From M0108 sp044228695 (lineage in GTDB: Bacteria; Pseudomonadota; Gammaproteobacteria; Chromatiales; Chromatiaceae), in assembly GCA_044228695.1 (NCBI GenBank), contig JBGAUK010000002.1:1-64000 (forward strand): a DNA stretch of 64,000 nt. The letters run 5' to 3'. Both the position numbers and the translations under genes were made by a program. The notes below the pieces were generated by a model. The model saw nothing but the letters and a program-made list of their open reading frames with translations. It ran no database searches and was not told the DNA's origin. Shown in pieces: positions 8,293 to 17,180 of the stretch (positions within the stretch are counted from its first letter, which is position 1; each line of letters begins with the position of its first letter).

Positions 8293-8337
8293 CATTAAGC
8301 AAGCAAAGAGGTCTCCGCGACGCCTTTCTGGCGAGCC

Positions 8338-8640
8338 TCAAGCCGCGCGGGGCCTAACCTCGTTGGCGATGATCTCACCCACTTCCCGTGAGACTACCTT
8401 CAAGTCATAGCAGGCCTGGAGGTTCAGCCAGGACTGGGCATCGCCGCCGAAAAAGCGAGCCAGCCGCAGGGCAGTATCCGGTGTCACGGCACGTCTTTCC
8501 TTCAGGATCCCATGCAGGCGGGTGGCCGGCACCCGCAGGGCCTGGGCCAAGGCATTGACGCTCAGATGCAAAGGGATCAGATAGTCTTCCCGGAGGATTT
8601 CACCGGGATGGACGGGTCGCATACCGTCAATCGGGGTCAT
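8338..8640 (-). CDS. higA: HigA-family antitoxin
   Basis: 100 residues. Residues 6-75 form an XRE-type helix-turn-helix domain: RPVHPGEILREDYLIP at the start and LSVNALAQALRVPATRLHGILKERRAVTPDTALRLARFFG as the HTH. It should neutralise the toxin encoded just upstream and repress their shared promoter. It begins 14 bp after the toxin gene, in the toxin-first order characteristic of higBA. Before the IS66 insertion the AmpG-like gene would have followed within about 45 bp. Confidence 0.9.
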   Translation of the reverse strand: MTPIDGMRPVHPGEILREDYLIPLHLSVNALAQALRVPATRLHGILKERRAVTPDTALRLARFFGGDAQSWLNLQACYDLKVVSREVGEIIANEVRPRAA

Positions 8641-8654
8641 GAGGTTAACCTATT

Positions 8655-8933
8655 CTAATGATAATCCAGGATTTCGACGTCTTCCGCATGCCCATCCCGC
8701 CACACAAAACAGAGTCGCCATTGGGCATTGACGCGGATGCTGTAGTGGCCGGTTAGGTCACCCCTCAAGGCCTCCAGCCGGTTCCCGGGCGGACTGCGCA
8801 GAAATTCCAGTGTGGCGGCGTTATGCAATTGGGTCAACTTGCGCTCGGCTACCATCTGAATGGCTCGCAAACGGGGTGGACAGCGACCACTGAACAGCCT
8901 CTCGGTGTCCTTGCAGCGAAAGGATCGAATCAT
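8655..8933 (-). CDS. higB: HigB/RelE-family toxin
   Basis: 92 residues, normal length for HigB-type mRNA interferases that cut mRNA on the ribosome. Typical family segments are MIRSFRCKDTERLFSG at the start, PGNRLEALRGDLTGHYSIRVNAQWRLCFVW in the middle, and a terminal VEILDYH. The catalytic surface is expected in the RVNAQWRLCF strand pair. Together with the HTH antitoxin downstream it forms a type II toxin-antitoxin pair. Confidence 0.9.
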   Translation of the reverse strand: MIRSFRCKDTERLFSGRCPPRLRAIQMVAERKLTQLHNAATLEFLRSPPGNRLEALRGDLTGHYSIRVNAQWRLCFVWRDGHAEDVEILDYH

Positions 8934-8960
8934 GGTTGCCGGCGCGGGCCCTTGGGCTGG

Positions 8961-10676
8961 CTAGCTCTGCAGGACGTACTGCCCCGGCGCGGCCTCCTGG
9001 GGTGGATACTCGTCATTGCCCAAGGTCGGTGGCGGCCCTAGGGGACCGCAGCGTTCGCCCAGCCACTGGACCCAGTCCTCCCACCAGGACCCCGGGCGCT
9101 TATCAATGCGGTCCAGCCAGTTATCCGGGTCTTGCTGACCGGTGGCATCGCCCACCCAGTAGCGGCGTTTGGGGGGCGTCACGGGGGGATTGATGACCCC
9201 GAGGATATGGCCAGAGGTAGCCAGCACATAGCGGGCAGGCCCGCCGATCAGACCACAGAGCCGGAAGGTGTGTCGCCAGGGAGCGATATGGTCCTGCTCG
9301 GCGCCGACGGCGTAGAGCGGTTGTTGGATGGCCCCCAGGTCCAGGGGGCGCCCGCCCATCTCCAGGTCTCCCGGCCGTGCCAGCCGGTTCTTCATATACA
9401 ACTCCCGCAGGTAGAAGTCGTGCATGGCCGCGGGCATGCGGGTGGCATCGCAATTCCAGAAGAGCACCTCGTTGGGGGCCAGGGCCTCGCCATATAGATA
9501 GCGATGCACCACATAGTGCCAGATAAGGCTATTGGGTCTCAGCAACCGAAAGGCGCTGGCCATGTCGGCCCCATCCAGGTAGCCCCTGACGGCCATGCGC
9601 TCTTGCAGGAAATCCAGGCTGCCCTCGCTCAGGAAGGCCCCGATGGCGCCGGGATCGCTGAAGTCCACCAGGGTGGTCAGGCTGGACCAATGGGCGACGG
9701 GATTATGACTTACGTCCTGGCCCTCGGGGTCGGCCGCCAGCCAGGCCAGCAGCATGGCCAGGGCGGTGCCACCCAGACAATAACCCGCCGCGTGGACCTG
9801 GGGTACGCCACAGATGGCGCGAGCCGCCGCCAGCGCCGGCAGCACACCACCCAGCACATAGTTTTCCAGGGTTGTCTCCTTGGCCTCTGGGCCCGGATTC
9901 CGCCAACTGGTGACAAAGACGGTAAATCCCTGGCCGACCAGATAGCGGACCAGGCTGTTGCCAGGGGTCAGGTCCATGATGTAATACTTATTGATCCAGG
10001 GCGCCACCAGCACCACCGGGATAGCGTGGACCGCCGCAGTCGCCGGGGCGTATTGGATCAACTCCAGCAGCTCGTTCCGCAAGACCACCTGACCGGGCGT
10101 GACCGCCAGGTCCTTGCCGACCTTGAAGGCATCCGGCTCTACCATCCGCACCTCGCCCGCCGCCGCTTCGCGCAGCCAATGATTGAGGCCATAAACCAAG
10201 CTGAGCCCCTGGCTGGCGATGGCGCGCCGCAGGGCTTCCGGGTTGGTCCAGAAAAAATTGCTGGGGGCCATGGCATCCAGCCATTGTCTCAGCCAGAAGG
10301 CCGCCCGCTCCCGCTGTTGGGGGTCCACGCCCTCGGTGGCATAGATGGCATCCTGCAACCAGCGACAGTTAAGCAGATACATATCCTTGAGAAAGCAGAA
10401 AGCTGGCAACTCGGTCCAGGCGGGACTCTGGAAACGATCGTCGCGCGCATGGGCATCCAGGGCGGGCTCGCTGGGGATATTGAGGGCGGTTTGAAAAAAG
10501 TGATCTCGAATCTGAGCCGACCCAAGGACCAGGTCTTGCAGGCTGGCGGTCAAGCGTTCGGGATGCCGCAGCCAGGCCTCCTGTATCGCCAGCATGGACC
10601 CAGCAATATCGAAGGGATCGTAGGGAAGCGCCACCGGGGGGGACGGGGTTTGGCCGGGCGAGGTGGGGGGCGTCAT
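8961..10676 (-). CDS. phaC: Poly(3-hydroxyalkanoate) synthase
   Basis: 571 residues, the size of class I synthases rather than the roughly 355-residue class III PhaC. It polymerises 3-hydroxyacyl-CoA into storage granules. The N-terminal PhaC_N domain includes the FLKDMYLLNCRWLQDAI region; the alpha/beta hydrolase domain has LVAPWINKYYIMDL, the nucleophile elbow AAGYCLGGTALAM with catalytic Cys (about residue 297), the Asp in AVGAEQDHIAPW, and His in SGHILGVINPP. Purple sulfur bacteria usually rely on two-subunit PhaEC, so a one-subunit enzyme is notable. No phaA, phaB or phasin gene is adjacent. Confidence 0.93.
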   Translation of the reverse strand: MTPPTSPGQTPSPPVALPYDPFDIAGSMLAIQEAWLRHPERLTASLQDLVLGSAQIRDHFFQTALNIPSEPALDAHARDDRFQSPAWTELPAFCFLKDMYLLNCRWLQDAIYATEGVDPQQRERAAFWLRQWLDAMAPSNFFWTNPEALRRAIASQGLSLVYGLNHWLREAAAGEVRMVEPDAFKVGKDLAVTPGQVVLRNELLELIQYAPATAAVHAIPVVLVAPWINKYYIMDLTPGNSLVRYLVGQGFTVFVTSWRNPGPEAKETTLENYVLGGVLPALAAARAICGVPQVHAAGYCLGGTALAMLLAWLAADPEGQDVSHNPVAHWSSLTTLVDFSDPGAIGAFLSEGSLDFLQERMAVRGYLDGADMASAFRLLRPNSLIWHYVVHRYLYGEALAPNEVLFWNCDATRMPAAMHDFYLRELYMKNRLARPGDLEMGGRPLDLGAIQQPLYAVGAEQDHIAPWRHTFRLCGLIGGPARYVLATSGHILGVINPPVTPPKRRYWVGDATGQQDPDNWLDRIDKRPGSWWEDWVQWLGERCGPLGPPPTLGNDEYPPQEAAPGQYVLQS

Positions 10677-10929
10677 GGGGGGTCTCCTGCTGCGCCGCGG
10701 GTGTTGGGCGATCTAACGTCTTCTAACCTTTCGGTTTCCTGGCGACCATTAACCTGCCACCCTGAAGCCACCGCGATAAATTCTAACAGAATGTTTCCCA
10801 CGAACGCGGGTGGCGCCAGAATCCAACCCCATCCAGGATTATTGAGGTTAAGATGTTGGCCCAGTCGCGAAACCCAACCGCCGCCAGCACGGACTTCTGC
10901 ACTGGTAGCCCTGATCAACCGGAACTCCC
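10677..10929. promoter_or_regulatory. Divergent intergenic region, phaC and thioesterase gene
   Basis: 253 bp between two genes that diverge, so promoters for both are expected. The central part (about 10770-10850) is AT-richer than its surroundings. I see no operator palindrome or hexamer pair strong enough to name. Confidence 0.4.
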
Positions 10930-11349
10930 ATGCCCGATCCCAATCTCTTTGACGAAGGTGATCCCAGCCAATGGCGCCTGGCCATCCGGGTCCTGGCCAT
11001 GCCCGCCGATACCAATGCCGCGGGGGATATCTTTGGCGGCTGGCTGATGTCCCAGGCCGACATCGCCGGGGCCACGGTGGCCGTCCAGGCGGCGGCGGGT
11101 CGGGTGGTCACGATTGCGGTCAATGAGTTCCGCTTCGTCTCCCCCGTGGCCGTGGGCGATCTGGTGGACATCTATGCCCGGGTGCAGCGTCTGGGTACCA
11201 CCTCGGTCAGCGTCGAGATTCGGGCCTGGGCCCGCCGTGAGATGGACCCCGAGAGCCGCCATCACGTGGCCGTCGCCAATATTACCTACGTCGCCGTGGG
11301 TGCCGATGGGCGGCCCAGGCCCATCGCCGAATCCTGCAAGACCAAGTAG
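10930..11349 (+). CDS. yciA: Acyl-CoA thioesterase, hotdog fold (YciA type)
   Basis: 139 residues. It should hydrolyse acyl-CoA to free acid and CoA in the cytoplasm. The motif VLAMPADTNAAGDIFGGWLMSQAD (about residues 21-44, shown in parts) contains the Asn and Asp that mark YciA/BfiT-type hotdog thioesterases, followed by AVNEFRFVSPVAVGDLVDIYA and VANITYVAVGADGRPRPI. It is followed 32 bp later by the polyphosphate:AMP phosphotransferase gene, which may share its transcript. Confidence 0.9.
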   Translation: MPDPNLFDEGDPSQWRLAIRVLAMPADTNAAGDIFGGWLMSQADIAGATVAVQAAAGRVVTIAVNEFRFVSPVAVGDLVDIYARVQRLGTTSVSVEIRAWARREMDPESRHHVAVANITYVAVGADGRPRPIAESCKTK

Positions 11350-11381
11350 CAATAAAATCAATACTATAAGAGGATAACGCT

Positions 11382-12977
11382 ATGTTTGAAGCCATCAAGC
11401 TTGGCCGCAAGGTCGATAAGGAGACCTTCAACACCGAACAGGAAGAACTGCGTACCCAGTTGCTCCTGGTCCAGCGCGAGCTATTGCAGACAGACATGCC
11501 GGTCATCATCCTGGTCGCCGGGGTGGAGGGGGCTGGCAAGGGCGGGGTGGTCAACCGGCTGCACGAATGGCTTGATGCCCGCGGCCTCCAGTCCTTCGCC
11601 TATTGGGACGAAACGGACGAGGAACGTCAGCGCCCGCGCTACTGGCGATTCTGGCGCTCCATGCCGCCCCGCGGCGAAATGGCCATCCTCTTTGGCGGCT
11701 GGTACCTGGCGCCCCTGGAACATCGGATCCATAACCTCTGCAGCGATGCCGAGCTGGACGGCGAACTCAACCGTATCGTCGAATTCGAGCGCATGCTGAT
11801 CCAGGACGGGGCCCTCATCATCAAGTTCTGGTTTCACCTCTCCGAGCGGGAACAGCAGGATCGCCTCAAGGAGTTGGAACGCGACGACCGCAGCCGCTGG
11901 AAGATGCTGCCGCAGAAGGGCAAAGAACGGGAACACTATGCCCACTTCGAGTATGTGGCGGAGCGCATGATTCGGCATACCGATCGGGGCATATCGCCCT
12001 GGTATCTGATCGAGGCCGGGGACACCCGTTATCGTGATCTAACCATGGGCAAGACCCTGCTCCATGCCATCAAGCAGCGGTTGAGCGAAGTGCCGCCCAT
12101 TGAGCCCCCCGCCACCTCGGGCCAACTGGAACTGCCGGCCAGCCCCGAGGCCCGGATCACGGTCCTGGATCATCTCGATCTGGAGCAAAAGCTGGCCTGT
12201 GACATTTACCGTACCGAATTGGCCAAGCTACAAAGCGAACTCAATGGCCTCTGTTGGGAGGCCTACAAAAAGCGTCGTTCCCTGGTGATTGTCTTCGAGG
12301 GCGCGGACGCGGGCGGCAAGGGGGGCGCCATCCGTCGTTTCACCACCGCGATCGATGCCCGACTCTACCGTGCCATTCCCATCGCCGCCCCCACCGACGA
12401 GGAGAAGGCCCACCATTATCTCTGGCGCTTCTGGCGCCATATCCCCCGCAATGGCTACATCACCATTTTTGACCGCTCCTGGTATGGCCGGGTGCTGGTG
12501 GAGCGCGTCGAAGGCTTCGCGACCGACGCCGAATGGCGCCGCGCCTACGACGAAATCAATCAGTTCGAGGAACAATTGGTCGAGAACGGCGTGGTCTTGG
12601 TCAAATTCTGGCTCCAGGTCAGCGATGAGGAACAATTGCGACGCTTCAAGGAACGAGAGGCCGTAGCTTATAAGAAATACAAGATCACCGCCGAGGACTG
12701 GCGCAACCGGGACAAGGCGCCCCAGTACCGCACCGCCATCAACGACATGGTGGTCTATACCAGCACGGAATCCGCCTCCTGGACCCTGGTCGAGGGCGAC
12801 GACAAGCCCTTTGCCCGCATTAAGATCCTGACCACGCTCCGCGGCGCCCTGCGCACGGCCCTGGAGGATGGCGGCTTCATGAGCAACAGCGGTTATGTCG
12901 CCTGCGGCAAACGCATCCTGGAGCAGGAAAATCCGGTCAAGGTAAAGTCAGGGAAAGAGAAGAAGAGCAAGAAATAA
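11382..12977 (+). CDS. pap: Polyphosphate:AMP phosphotransferase (two-domain PPK2)
   Basis: 531 residues containing two PPK2 domains in tandem. Family members of this type transfer phosphate from polyphosphate to AMP, giving ADP. The first domain has Walker A-like GVEGAGKGGVVNRL (about residue 46), the second GADAGGKGGAIRRF (about 307); each is followed by the WRFWR and lid segments (PRYWRFWRSMPPRGE; HHYLWRFWRHIPRNG, with FDRSWYGRVLVERVEG). The second, which keeps all typical residues, is probably the catalytic half. A clear GAGG ribosome site precedes the ATG. Confidence 0.94.
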   Translation: MFEAIKLGRKVDKETFNTEQEELRTQLLLVQRELLQTDMPVIILVAGVEGAGKGGVVNRLHEWLDARGLQSFAYWDETDEERQRPRYWRFWRSMPPRGEMAILFGGWYLAPLEHRIHNLCSDAELDGELNRIVEFERMLIQDGALIIKFWFHLSEREQQDRLKELERDDRSRWKMLPQKGKEREHYAHFEYVAERMIRHTDRGISPWYLIEAGDTRYRDLTMGKTLLHAIKQRLSEVPPIEPPATSGQLELPASPEARITVLDHLDLEQKLACDIYRTELAKLQSELNGLCWEAYKKRRSLVIVFEGADAGGKGGAIRRFTTAIDARLYRAIPIAAPTDEEKAHHYLWRFWRHIPRNGYITIFDRSWYGRVLVERVEGFATDAEWRRAYDEINQFEEQLVENGVVLVKFWLQVSDEEQLRRFKEREAVAYKKYKITAEDWRNRDKAPQYRTAINDMVVYTSTESASWTLVEGDDKPFARIKILTTLRGALRTALEDGGFMSNSGYVACGKRILEQENPVKVKSGKEKKSKK

Positions 12978-12999
12978 TCCACAACGACGAGGAAGACCC

Positions 13000-13446
13000 A
13001 TGGATAGCGCAAGACTGGCAGCGGCCAACACTCGCTGCCTGCTGGCCGTGGCCAATGCCCTGATCGTGGATCGGGGGCTGATCGCCTTTCTCCGCGATCT
13101 GGCCCCCCAATGGGGTTCCACCACCGGCAAGACCCGCTCCTATGGCGGCATGGTGAAACTGGCGGAGGCGGATACCCGCTGCGTCCTGCGCGTGGACTCA
13201 CGGACCGCCATCCTGCTGAACGAGGCCCTCTATCGGCACGATGGCCCCGCCCGCGCAGCCGCGCAAATGGCCGATGCCCTGCGCCACCCTGCGATCGACC
13301 CAGACGGCACCCACTGCCGGGTCAGTGTCGCCCAGATGACGCCCTTCATCATCGGCATTACCCAGTATGCCGATGCCGAGGGTCTGCAGGTCGCGCCGGA
13401 TTCCCCGCGCTTTCACCATCGGGTGGTGTCAATTTTGCCGGCTTGA
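13000..13446 (+). CDS. Conserved hypothetical protein
   Basis: 148 residues; I do not recognise the family. It starts at an ATG eight bases after a good GAGGAAG ribosome site and 22 bp past the phosphotransferase gene, so it is probably cotranscribed. The sequence is soluble-looking, Ala/Arg-rich, with no signal peptide or membrane helix. Segments such as YGGMVKLAEADTRCVLRVDSRT and HCRVSVAQMTPFIIGITQYADAEGL look like a compact alpha/beta domain. Codon use matches the neighbours. Confidence 0.7.
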   Translation: MDSARLAAANTRCLLAVANALIVDRGLIAFLRDLAPQWGSTTGKTRSYGGMVKLAEADTRCVLRVDSRTAILLNEALYRHDGPARAAAQMADALRHPAIDPDGTHCRVSVAQMTPFIIGITQYADAEGLQVAPDSPRFHHRVVSILPA

Positions 13447-13505
13447 GGTGGTGACAGCTTTTTCACTGCGGGGCCAATGGTTTGGCGCCCTAACCTAAGC
13501 CTATC

Positions 13506-14723
13506 TCAGGGGGTGGCGTAATGCTCCACCACATACTTATCCACCAGGCGAATGAAGTCCTCGGCGATGCCCTCCCCCTTCAGGGTGGCGACCTTCTCAC
13601 CATCGATATAGACCGGGGCGGCGGGCCGCTCGCCATTGCCCGGCAGGCTGATGCCAATGTTGGCGTGCTTGCTCTCGCCCGGACCGTTGACGACACAGCC
13701 CATGACGGCCACCCGCATGGCGACCACGCCGGGATAAGCCTGGCGCCATTCCGGCAGGCGTTGCCGCAGATGATTCTGGATATCCAGGGCAAGCTGCTGA
13801 AAGGCGGTGCTGGTGGTGCGCCCACAGCCAGGGCAGGCGGTGACCTGGGGGGCGAAAGCCCGCAACTCCAGGGCCTGGAGGATCTCCTGGGCGACCTCCA
13901 CCTCGCGGCTGCGCGGCGCCCCAGGCTCCGGGGTCAGGGAGACGCGAATGGTATCTCCGATACCCTCCTGGAGCAGGACGGCCAGCGCAGCGGTGGAGGC
14001 CACGATACCCTTGGCGCCCATGCCCGCCTCGGTCAGGCCTAGATGCAGGGCATAATCACCCCGCTCCGCCAGGCGGCGATAAACGGTAATCAGATCCTGG
14101 ACCCCGCTCATCTTGCAGGAGAGGACGATGCGATCGCGCCCCAGCCCGATGGCTTCGGCCTGACGGGCGCTCTCCAGGGCGGAGGTGACCATGGCTTCGT
14201 AGGTCACTTCCCGTACCGAAGCCGGCTGGGCCAAACGGGCATTGGCGTCCATGAGGCGAGCCACCAGTTCCGGGTCAAGGCTGCCCCAGTTGACGCCGAT
14301 CCGTACCGGCCGGTCATGGTGAATGGCCAGCTCGATCAGAGTCGCGAACTGGCTGTCCCGCTTCTCGCCCCGGCCCACATTGCCGGGGTTGATGCGGTAC
14401 TTGGCCAAGGCCTGGGCGCATTCGGGGTAATCGGCCAGCAGCCGGTGGCCATTGAAGTGGAAATCCCCAATCAGAGGGACAGCCAGCCCCAGGGCGTCCA
14501 GGGCCTCGCGAATGGCCGGGACGGCGCGGGCGGCCTCTTCATTGTTGACCGTGAGGCGCACCAGTTCCGACCCGGCGCGGGCCAGTTCCGCGACCTGGCG
14601 CACACTGGCGGCGACATCGGCGGTATCCGTATTGGTCATGGACTGGACCACCAGGGGCGCGCCGCCCCCGATCTTGATGGGGCCGACCTGGACGGCGGTA
14701 GTGGGATGGCGATGTGGGAACAT
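13506..14723 (-). CDS. ispG: 4-hydroxy-3-methylbut-2-enyl diphosphate synthase
   Basis: 405 residues, normal for bacterial IspG. It converts cyclic methylerythritol diphosphate to HMBPP, the penultimate step of the MEP isoprenoid pathway, using a [4Fe-4S] cluster. The TIM-barrel part opens with VQSMTNTDTADV and INPGNVG; the C-terminal cluster domain has CPGCGRTTST (about residues 298-307) and GCVVNGPGESKHANIG (about 342-357), which supply the three cluster cysteines. It is read towards the hypothetical gene, so the pair converges. Confidence 0.96.
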   Translation of the reverse strand: MFPHRHPTTAVQVGPIKIGGGAPLVVQSMTNTDTADVAASVRQVAELARAGSELVRLTVNNEEAARAVPAIREALDALGLAVPLIGDFHFNGHRLLADYPECAQALAKYRINPGNVGRGEKRDSQFATLIELAIHHDRPVRIGVNWGSLDPELVARLMDANARLAQPASVREVTYEAMVTSALESARQAEAIGLGRDRIVLSCKMSGVQDLITVYRRLAERGDYALHLGLTEAGMGAKGIVASTAALAVLLQEGIGDTIRVSLTPEPGAPRSREVEVAQEILQALELRAFAPQVTACPGCGRTTSTAFQQLALDIQNHLRQRLPEWRQAYPGVVAMRVAVMGCVVNGPGESKHANIGISLPGNGERPAAPVYIDGEKVATLKGEGIAEDFIRLVDKYVVEHYATP

Positions 14724-14792
14724 GGCTTACCTGACAAGAGGTTGAGTTTGTTTTTTCGAGCCGGGCGGCAAGTGGGGAGTTAGCCCCCCGGT

Positions 14793-15647
14793 TCAGGGTA
14801 AGGGCGATCTAAGCCCCTGGATCAGATCCAGGTAATCTGGTTCGTCCGGGCCGATGAGCCCATGGCGGATCAGGAAATCGATGATGACCAGATTGCAGTT
14901 GATCTTGAAGTCGCTGGTGTCCCGGACCCTGGCCATCACCACCTCGATGGGTTGCAACTCGAACCCCGCCACCTCGCCATCCGTGTTGACGGGCCGGAAA
15001 TCCGCCGGCAACTCCAGGTCATAGCAATACATGACATCCGGCTTGAGGCCATGCTGCCCCTCCACGCAATAGGTCACGGCCCCGACCGCCACCGCTTGGG
15101 ACGAAAGGGACTCGGGCATCCCCGCCTCTTCCTGGCATTCCTTGCGGATATTCTCGGTCAGGCCCAGGCCCCAGGGCAGACCACCCGCGGCCAGATTATC
15201 CAGATGATTGGGAAAAACGCGGCGGTCGGCGGCGCGGCGCGCGACCCATAACTTGAGACCATCCCGGGATCGCACAAAGCCATTGAGATGTTGCCCATAA
15301 GCCCTTACGCCAAAATAGGGTGCGGCGGAGCGGTCGATCAGCAACCCCGGCTGGAGGCGAGTCTTGGCGGCGACCGGGTAGCGCTCCCCGTGGATATGGC
15401 CAATGATGCCCTGGGCATGCAGGTCCAGGAGGAGTTCATGCAGCAACCGGGATCGCTCTTCCAAATCCGTCGCCGCATGAACCCAGGCCACGCCCTCCTC
15501 CCCGGCCCTCAGGACGTCCGGGTAGCCACGCAGATGGGGGACGAAGTCGCGGCGGATCAGACCGACTTGTTCTCCCTCGACCCGGAAGGGGACGAATTGG
15601 CTGGGGTCCCAGCGGTTGCAGGCGCGGATGTGGTCGAGGTAGCTCAT
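14793..15647 (-). CDS. Nudix hydrolase with N-terminal DUF4743 domain
   Basis: 284 residues. The N-terminal half resembles the DUF4743 domain seen in plant and bacterial Nudix proteins; the C-terminal half is a Nudix domain whose box reads GLTENIRKECQEEAGM, matching the consensus with Lys in place of the usual Arg. The Glu residues for metal binding are present. Relatives have been described as acting on thiamine diphosphate derivatives, but substrate cannot be told from sequence. It stands alone, 70 bp before ispG in the same direction. Confidence 0.85.
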   Translation of the reverse strand: MSYLDHIRACNRWDPSQFVPFRVEGEQVGLIRRDFVPHLRGYPDVLRAGEEGVAWVHAATDLEERSRLLHELLLDLHAQGIIGHIHGERYPVAAKTRLQPGLLIDRSAAPYFGVRAYGQHLNGFVRSRDGLKLWVARRAADRRVFPNHLDNLAAGGLPWGLGLTENIRKECQEEAGMPESLSSQAVAVGAVTYCVEGQHGLKPDVMYCYDLELPADFRPVNTDGEVAGFELQPIEVVMARVRDTSDFKINCNLVIIDFLIRHGLIGPDEPDYLDLIQGLRSPLP

Positions 15648-15750
15648 GGGAACCTATCCCTGGAGAATGGAAATAATGAAACCGGTCTAAGCGGCTGTAC
15701 GAACTTAGATAACCATATCCGCAAACAACCAGGAAGCCCCAGGGATACCC

Positions 15751-16554
15751 CTATTCCGTCGCCTTAGCGGCCGTCCAGAGGCGCTCCATTTCCGCCCTGA
15801 CCTCGACACTTGGCCTTCGACCTTGGTCTCGCAGGGCCTGCTCGATATAACTAAAGCGGTTTTCGAAGCGCTGATTGGCGGCGCGCAGTGCCTGCTCGGC
15901 ATCCACGCCGAGATGGCGGGCCAGGTTGACGGTAGCGAAGAGCAGATCCCCGACCTCGTGAACGCGGGCCTGATGGCTGGCGTCCTCGGCCAGGGTCTCG
16001 GCGCACTCAGCGACCTCCTCCCGTACCTTATCAAGCACCTCCGGTGCCAGATCCCAGTCAAAGCCGCCCCGTGCGGCGCGACGCTGTAGCTTTTCGGCCC
16101 GGATCAGGGCCGGCAGGGCCTGGGCCACGCCGCCGAGCAGACCCAGTGGGGTCGCAGCCGGCATTTGCGCCCGTTCGCCAGCCTTGATCCTCTCCCAATG
16201 GGCATTTACCGCCGCCGCATCCCCCAGTTCAAGTTCGCCAAAAACATGAGGATGGCGCCGGATCATCTTGGCGCAGATGGCATCCACAATCTCAGGGAAA
16301 TCGAAATGACCGCCCTCTTGTCCCAGCCGCGCTTGAAAGGCGATCTGGAACAAGAGATCACCTAATTCATCGCGCAGGGCCAGCATATCCCCCTGGTCGA
16401 TGGCCTCCGCCACCTCGTAGGCCTCCTCCAGGACATAGGGCAGCAGGCTACGAAAATCCTGTTGCCGGTCCCAAGGACAGCCGCCGTCAGGGTCACGCAA
16501 CCGCGCCAGGATGCCTAGCAGGTCATCCAGGCCATAGGTTTCGCCCGCGGCCAC
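15751..16554 (-). CDS. mazG: Nucleoside triphosphate pyrophosphohydrolase
   Basis: Hydrolyses NTPs and dNTPs to monophosphate and pyrophosphate. The duplicated MazG domains are visible: LRDPDGGCPWDRQQDFRSLLPYVLEEAYEVAEAI with the metal-binding EExxE-type helix near the start, and DKVREEVAECAETLAED in the second half. I place the start at a GTG (16554), giving 267 residues, because homologues begin about there and the next gene ends at 16562; an ATG at 16641 is possible but would overlap that gene by 80 bp. Confidence 0.92.
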   Translation of the reverse strand: MAAGETYGLDDLLGILARLRDPDGGCPWDRQQDFRSLLPYVLEEAYEVAEAIDQGDMLALRDELGDLLFQIAFQARLGQEGGHFDFPEIVDAICAKMIRRHPHVFGELELGDAAAVNAHWERIKAGERAQMPAATPLGLLGGVAQALPALIRAEKLQRRAARGGFDWDLAPEVLDKVREEVAECAETLAEDASHQARVHEVGDLLFATVNLARHLGVDAEQALRAANQRFENRFSYIEQALRDQGRRPSVEVRAEMERLWTAAKATE

Positions 16555-16561
16555 CGCTAGC

Positions 16562-16942
16562 CTAGAACTGCCCGGTGCGCAGCAAGACCAGGGTGCAGGC
16601 CCGCTCGCTGGGGATGCCCGCCAGGCCCAGGGCCTCTTCAAGCTCCGGCGATTCGGTGCCGGGGTTGAGGATTACCCGACCGGGCGCCAGGGCGACGATG
16701 TCCGCGATCAGGTCGCGACTGCGTTCTGGCCCGACATACAGGGTCAGGGTGTGGACCGGCTCCTGGATGGCGCTCAGGCTCGCCGTTACCGGAATTCCGT
16801 CGATCTGGTCAAAATTGGGATGCACCGGCACGACCCGGTAACCCATGTCATCCAGCAATCGCAAGGCCTGATGGGCATAACGGGCCGGCTTCGGGCTGGC
16901 CCCCAGGATCACCACACAATGCTGGGAAGCTGTAAGAGGCAT
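16562..16942 (-). CDS. CoA-binding domain protein (YccU-like)
   Basis: 126 residues from the ATG at 16942. A Rossmann-like CoA-binding domain: VVILGASPKPARYAHQALRLLDDMGYRVVPVHP at the start and the conserved tail GRVILNPGTESPELEEALGLAGI. This family resembles the N-terminal CoA-binding part of succinyl-CoA synthetase alpha; no enzymatic activity is established. An upstream ATG at 17014 is in frame but extends into sequence that does not look coding. The gene is closely followed by mazG. Confidence 0.85.
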   Translation of the reverse strand: MPLTASQHCVVILGASPKPARYAHQALRLLDDMGYRVVPVHPNFDQIDGIPVTASLSAIQEPVHTLTLYVGPERSRDLIADIVALAPGRVILNPGTESPELEEALGLAGIPSERACTLVLLRTGQF

Positions 16943-17044
16943 CTGCACGCTAACACCGCTGGGTCTGTTGTTCAGGATGAGACCATGGTAGCGAAGCGGG
17001 AGATCAGGGTCCATTCCCGGTTCGGAGGGAAGCCCATGTCGCTC

Positions 17045-17073
17045 TTGACGGGCTTCGGCCCCTTCGGGATAAT
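17045..17073 (+). promoter_or_regulatory. Sigma70-type promoter of tRNA-Arg
   Basis: TTGACG (17045-17050) and GATAAT (17068-17073) stand 17 bp apart, each one mismatch from consensus. The predicted transcript would begin about ten bases before the tRNA, with a GCCGC-rich stretch just after the -10 element as in stringently controlled stable RNA promoters. Confidence 0.75.
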
Positions 17074-17088
17074 AAGCCGCTTAAACAA

Positions 17089-17165
17089 GCGCCCGTAGCT
17101 CAGTTGGATAGAGTATCTGGCTACGAACCAGAGGGTCGGGAGTTCGAATCTCTCCGGGCGCGCCA
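17089..17165 (+). tRNA. tRNA-Arg (ACG anticodon)
   Basis: 77 nt with CCA encoded. Acceptor arms GCGCCCG and CGGGCGC pair fully; the anticodon arm is TCTGG-CTACGAA-CCAGA with anticodon ACG, decoding CGU/CGC/CGA after A34-to-I editing; the T arm contains the GTTCGAATC element. A promoter lies just upstream and a hairpin with a T-rich tail just downstream, so it is a single-gene transcript. Confidence 0.97.
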
Positions 17166-17180
17166 ATTAATCAAGGACTT

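Noticed and set aside
10673..10918. 81-codon minus-strand frame upstream of phaC
   Set aside because: It overlaps the phaC start and lies in the divergent promoter region; the product looks unstructured.
9504..10952. 482-codon frame antisense to phaC
   Set aside because: No domain; phaC on the opposite strand keeps its catalytic triad.
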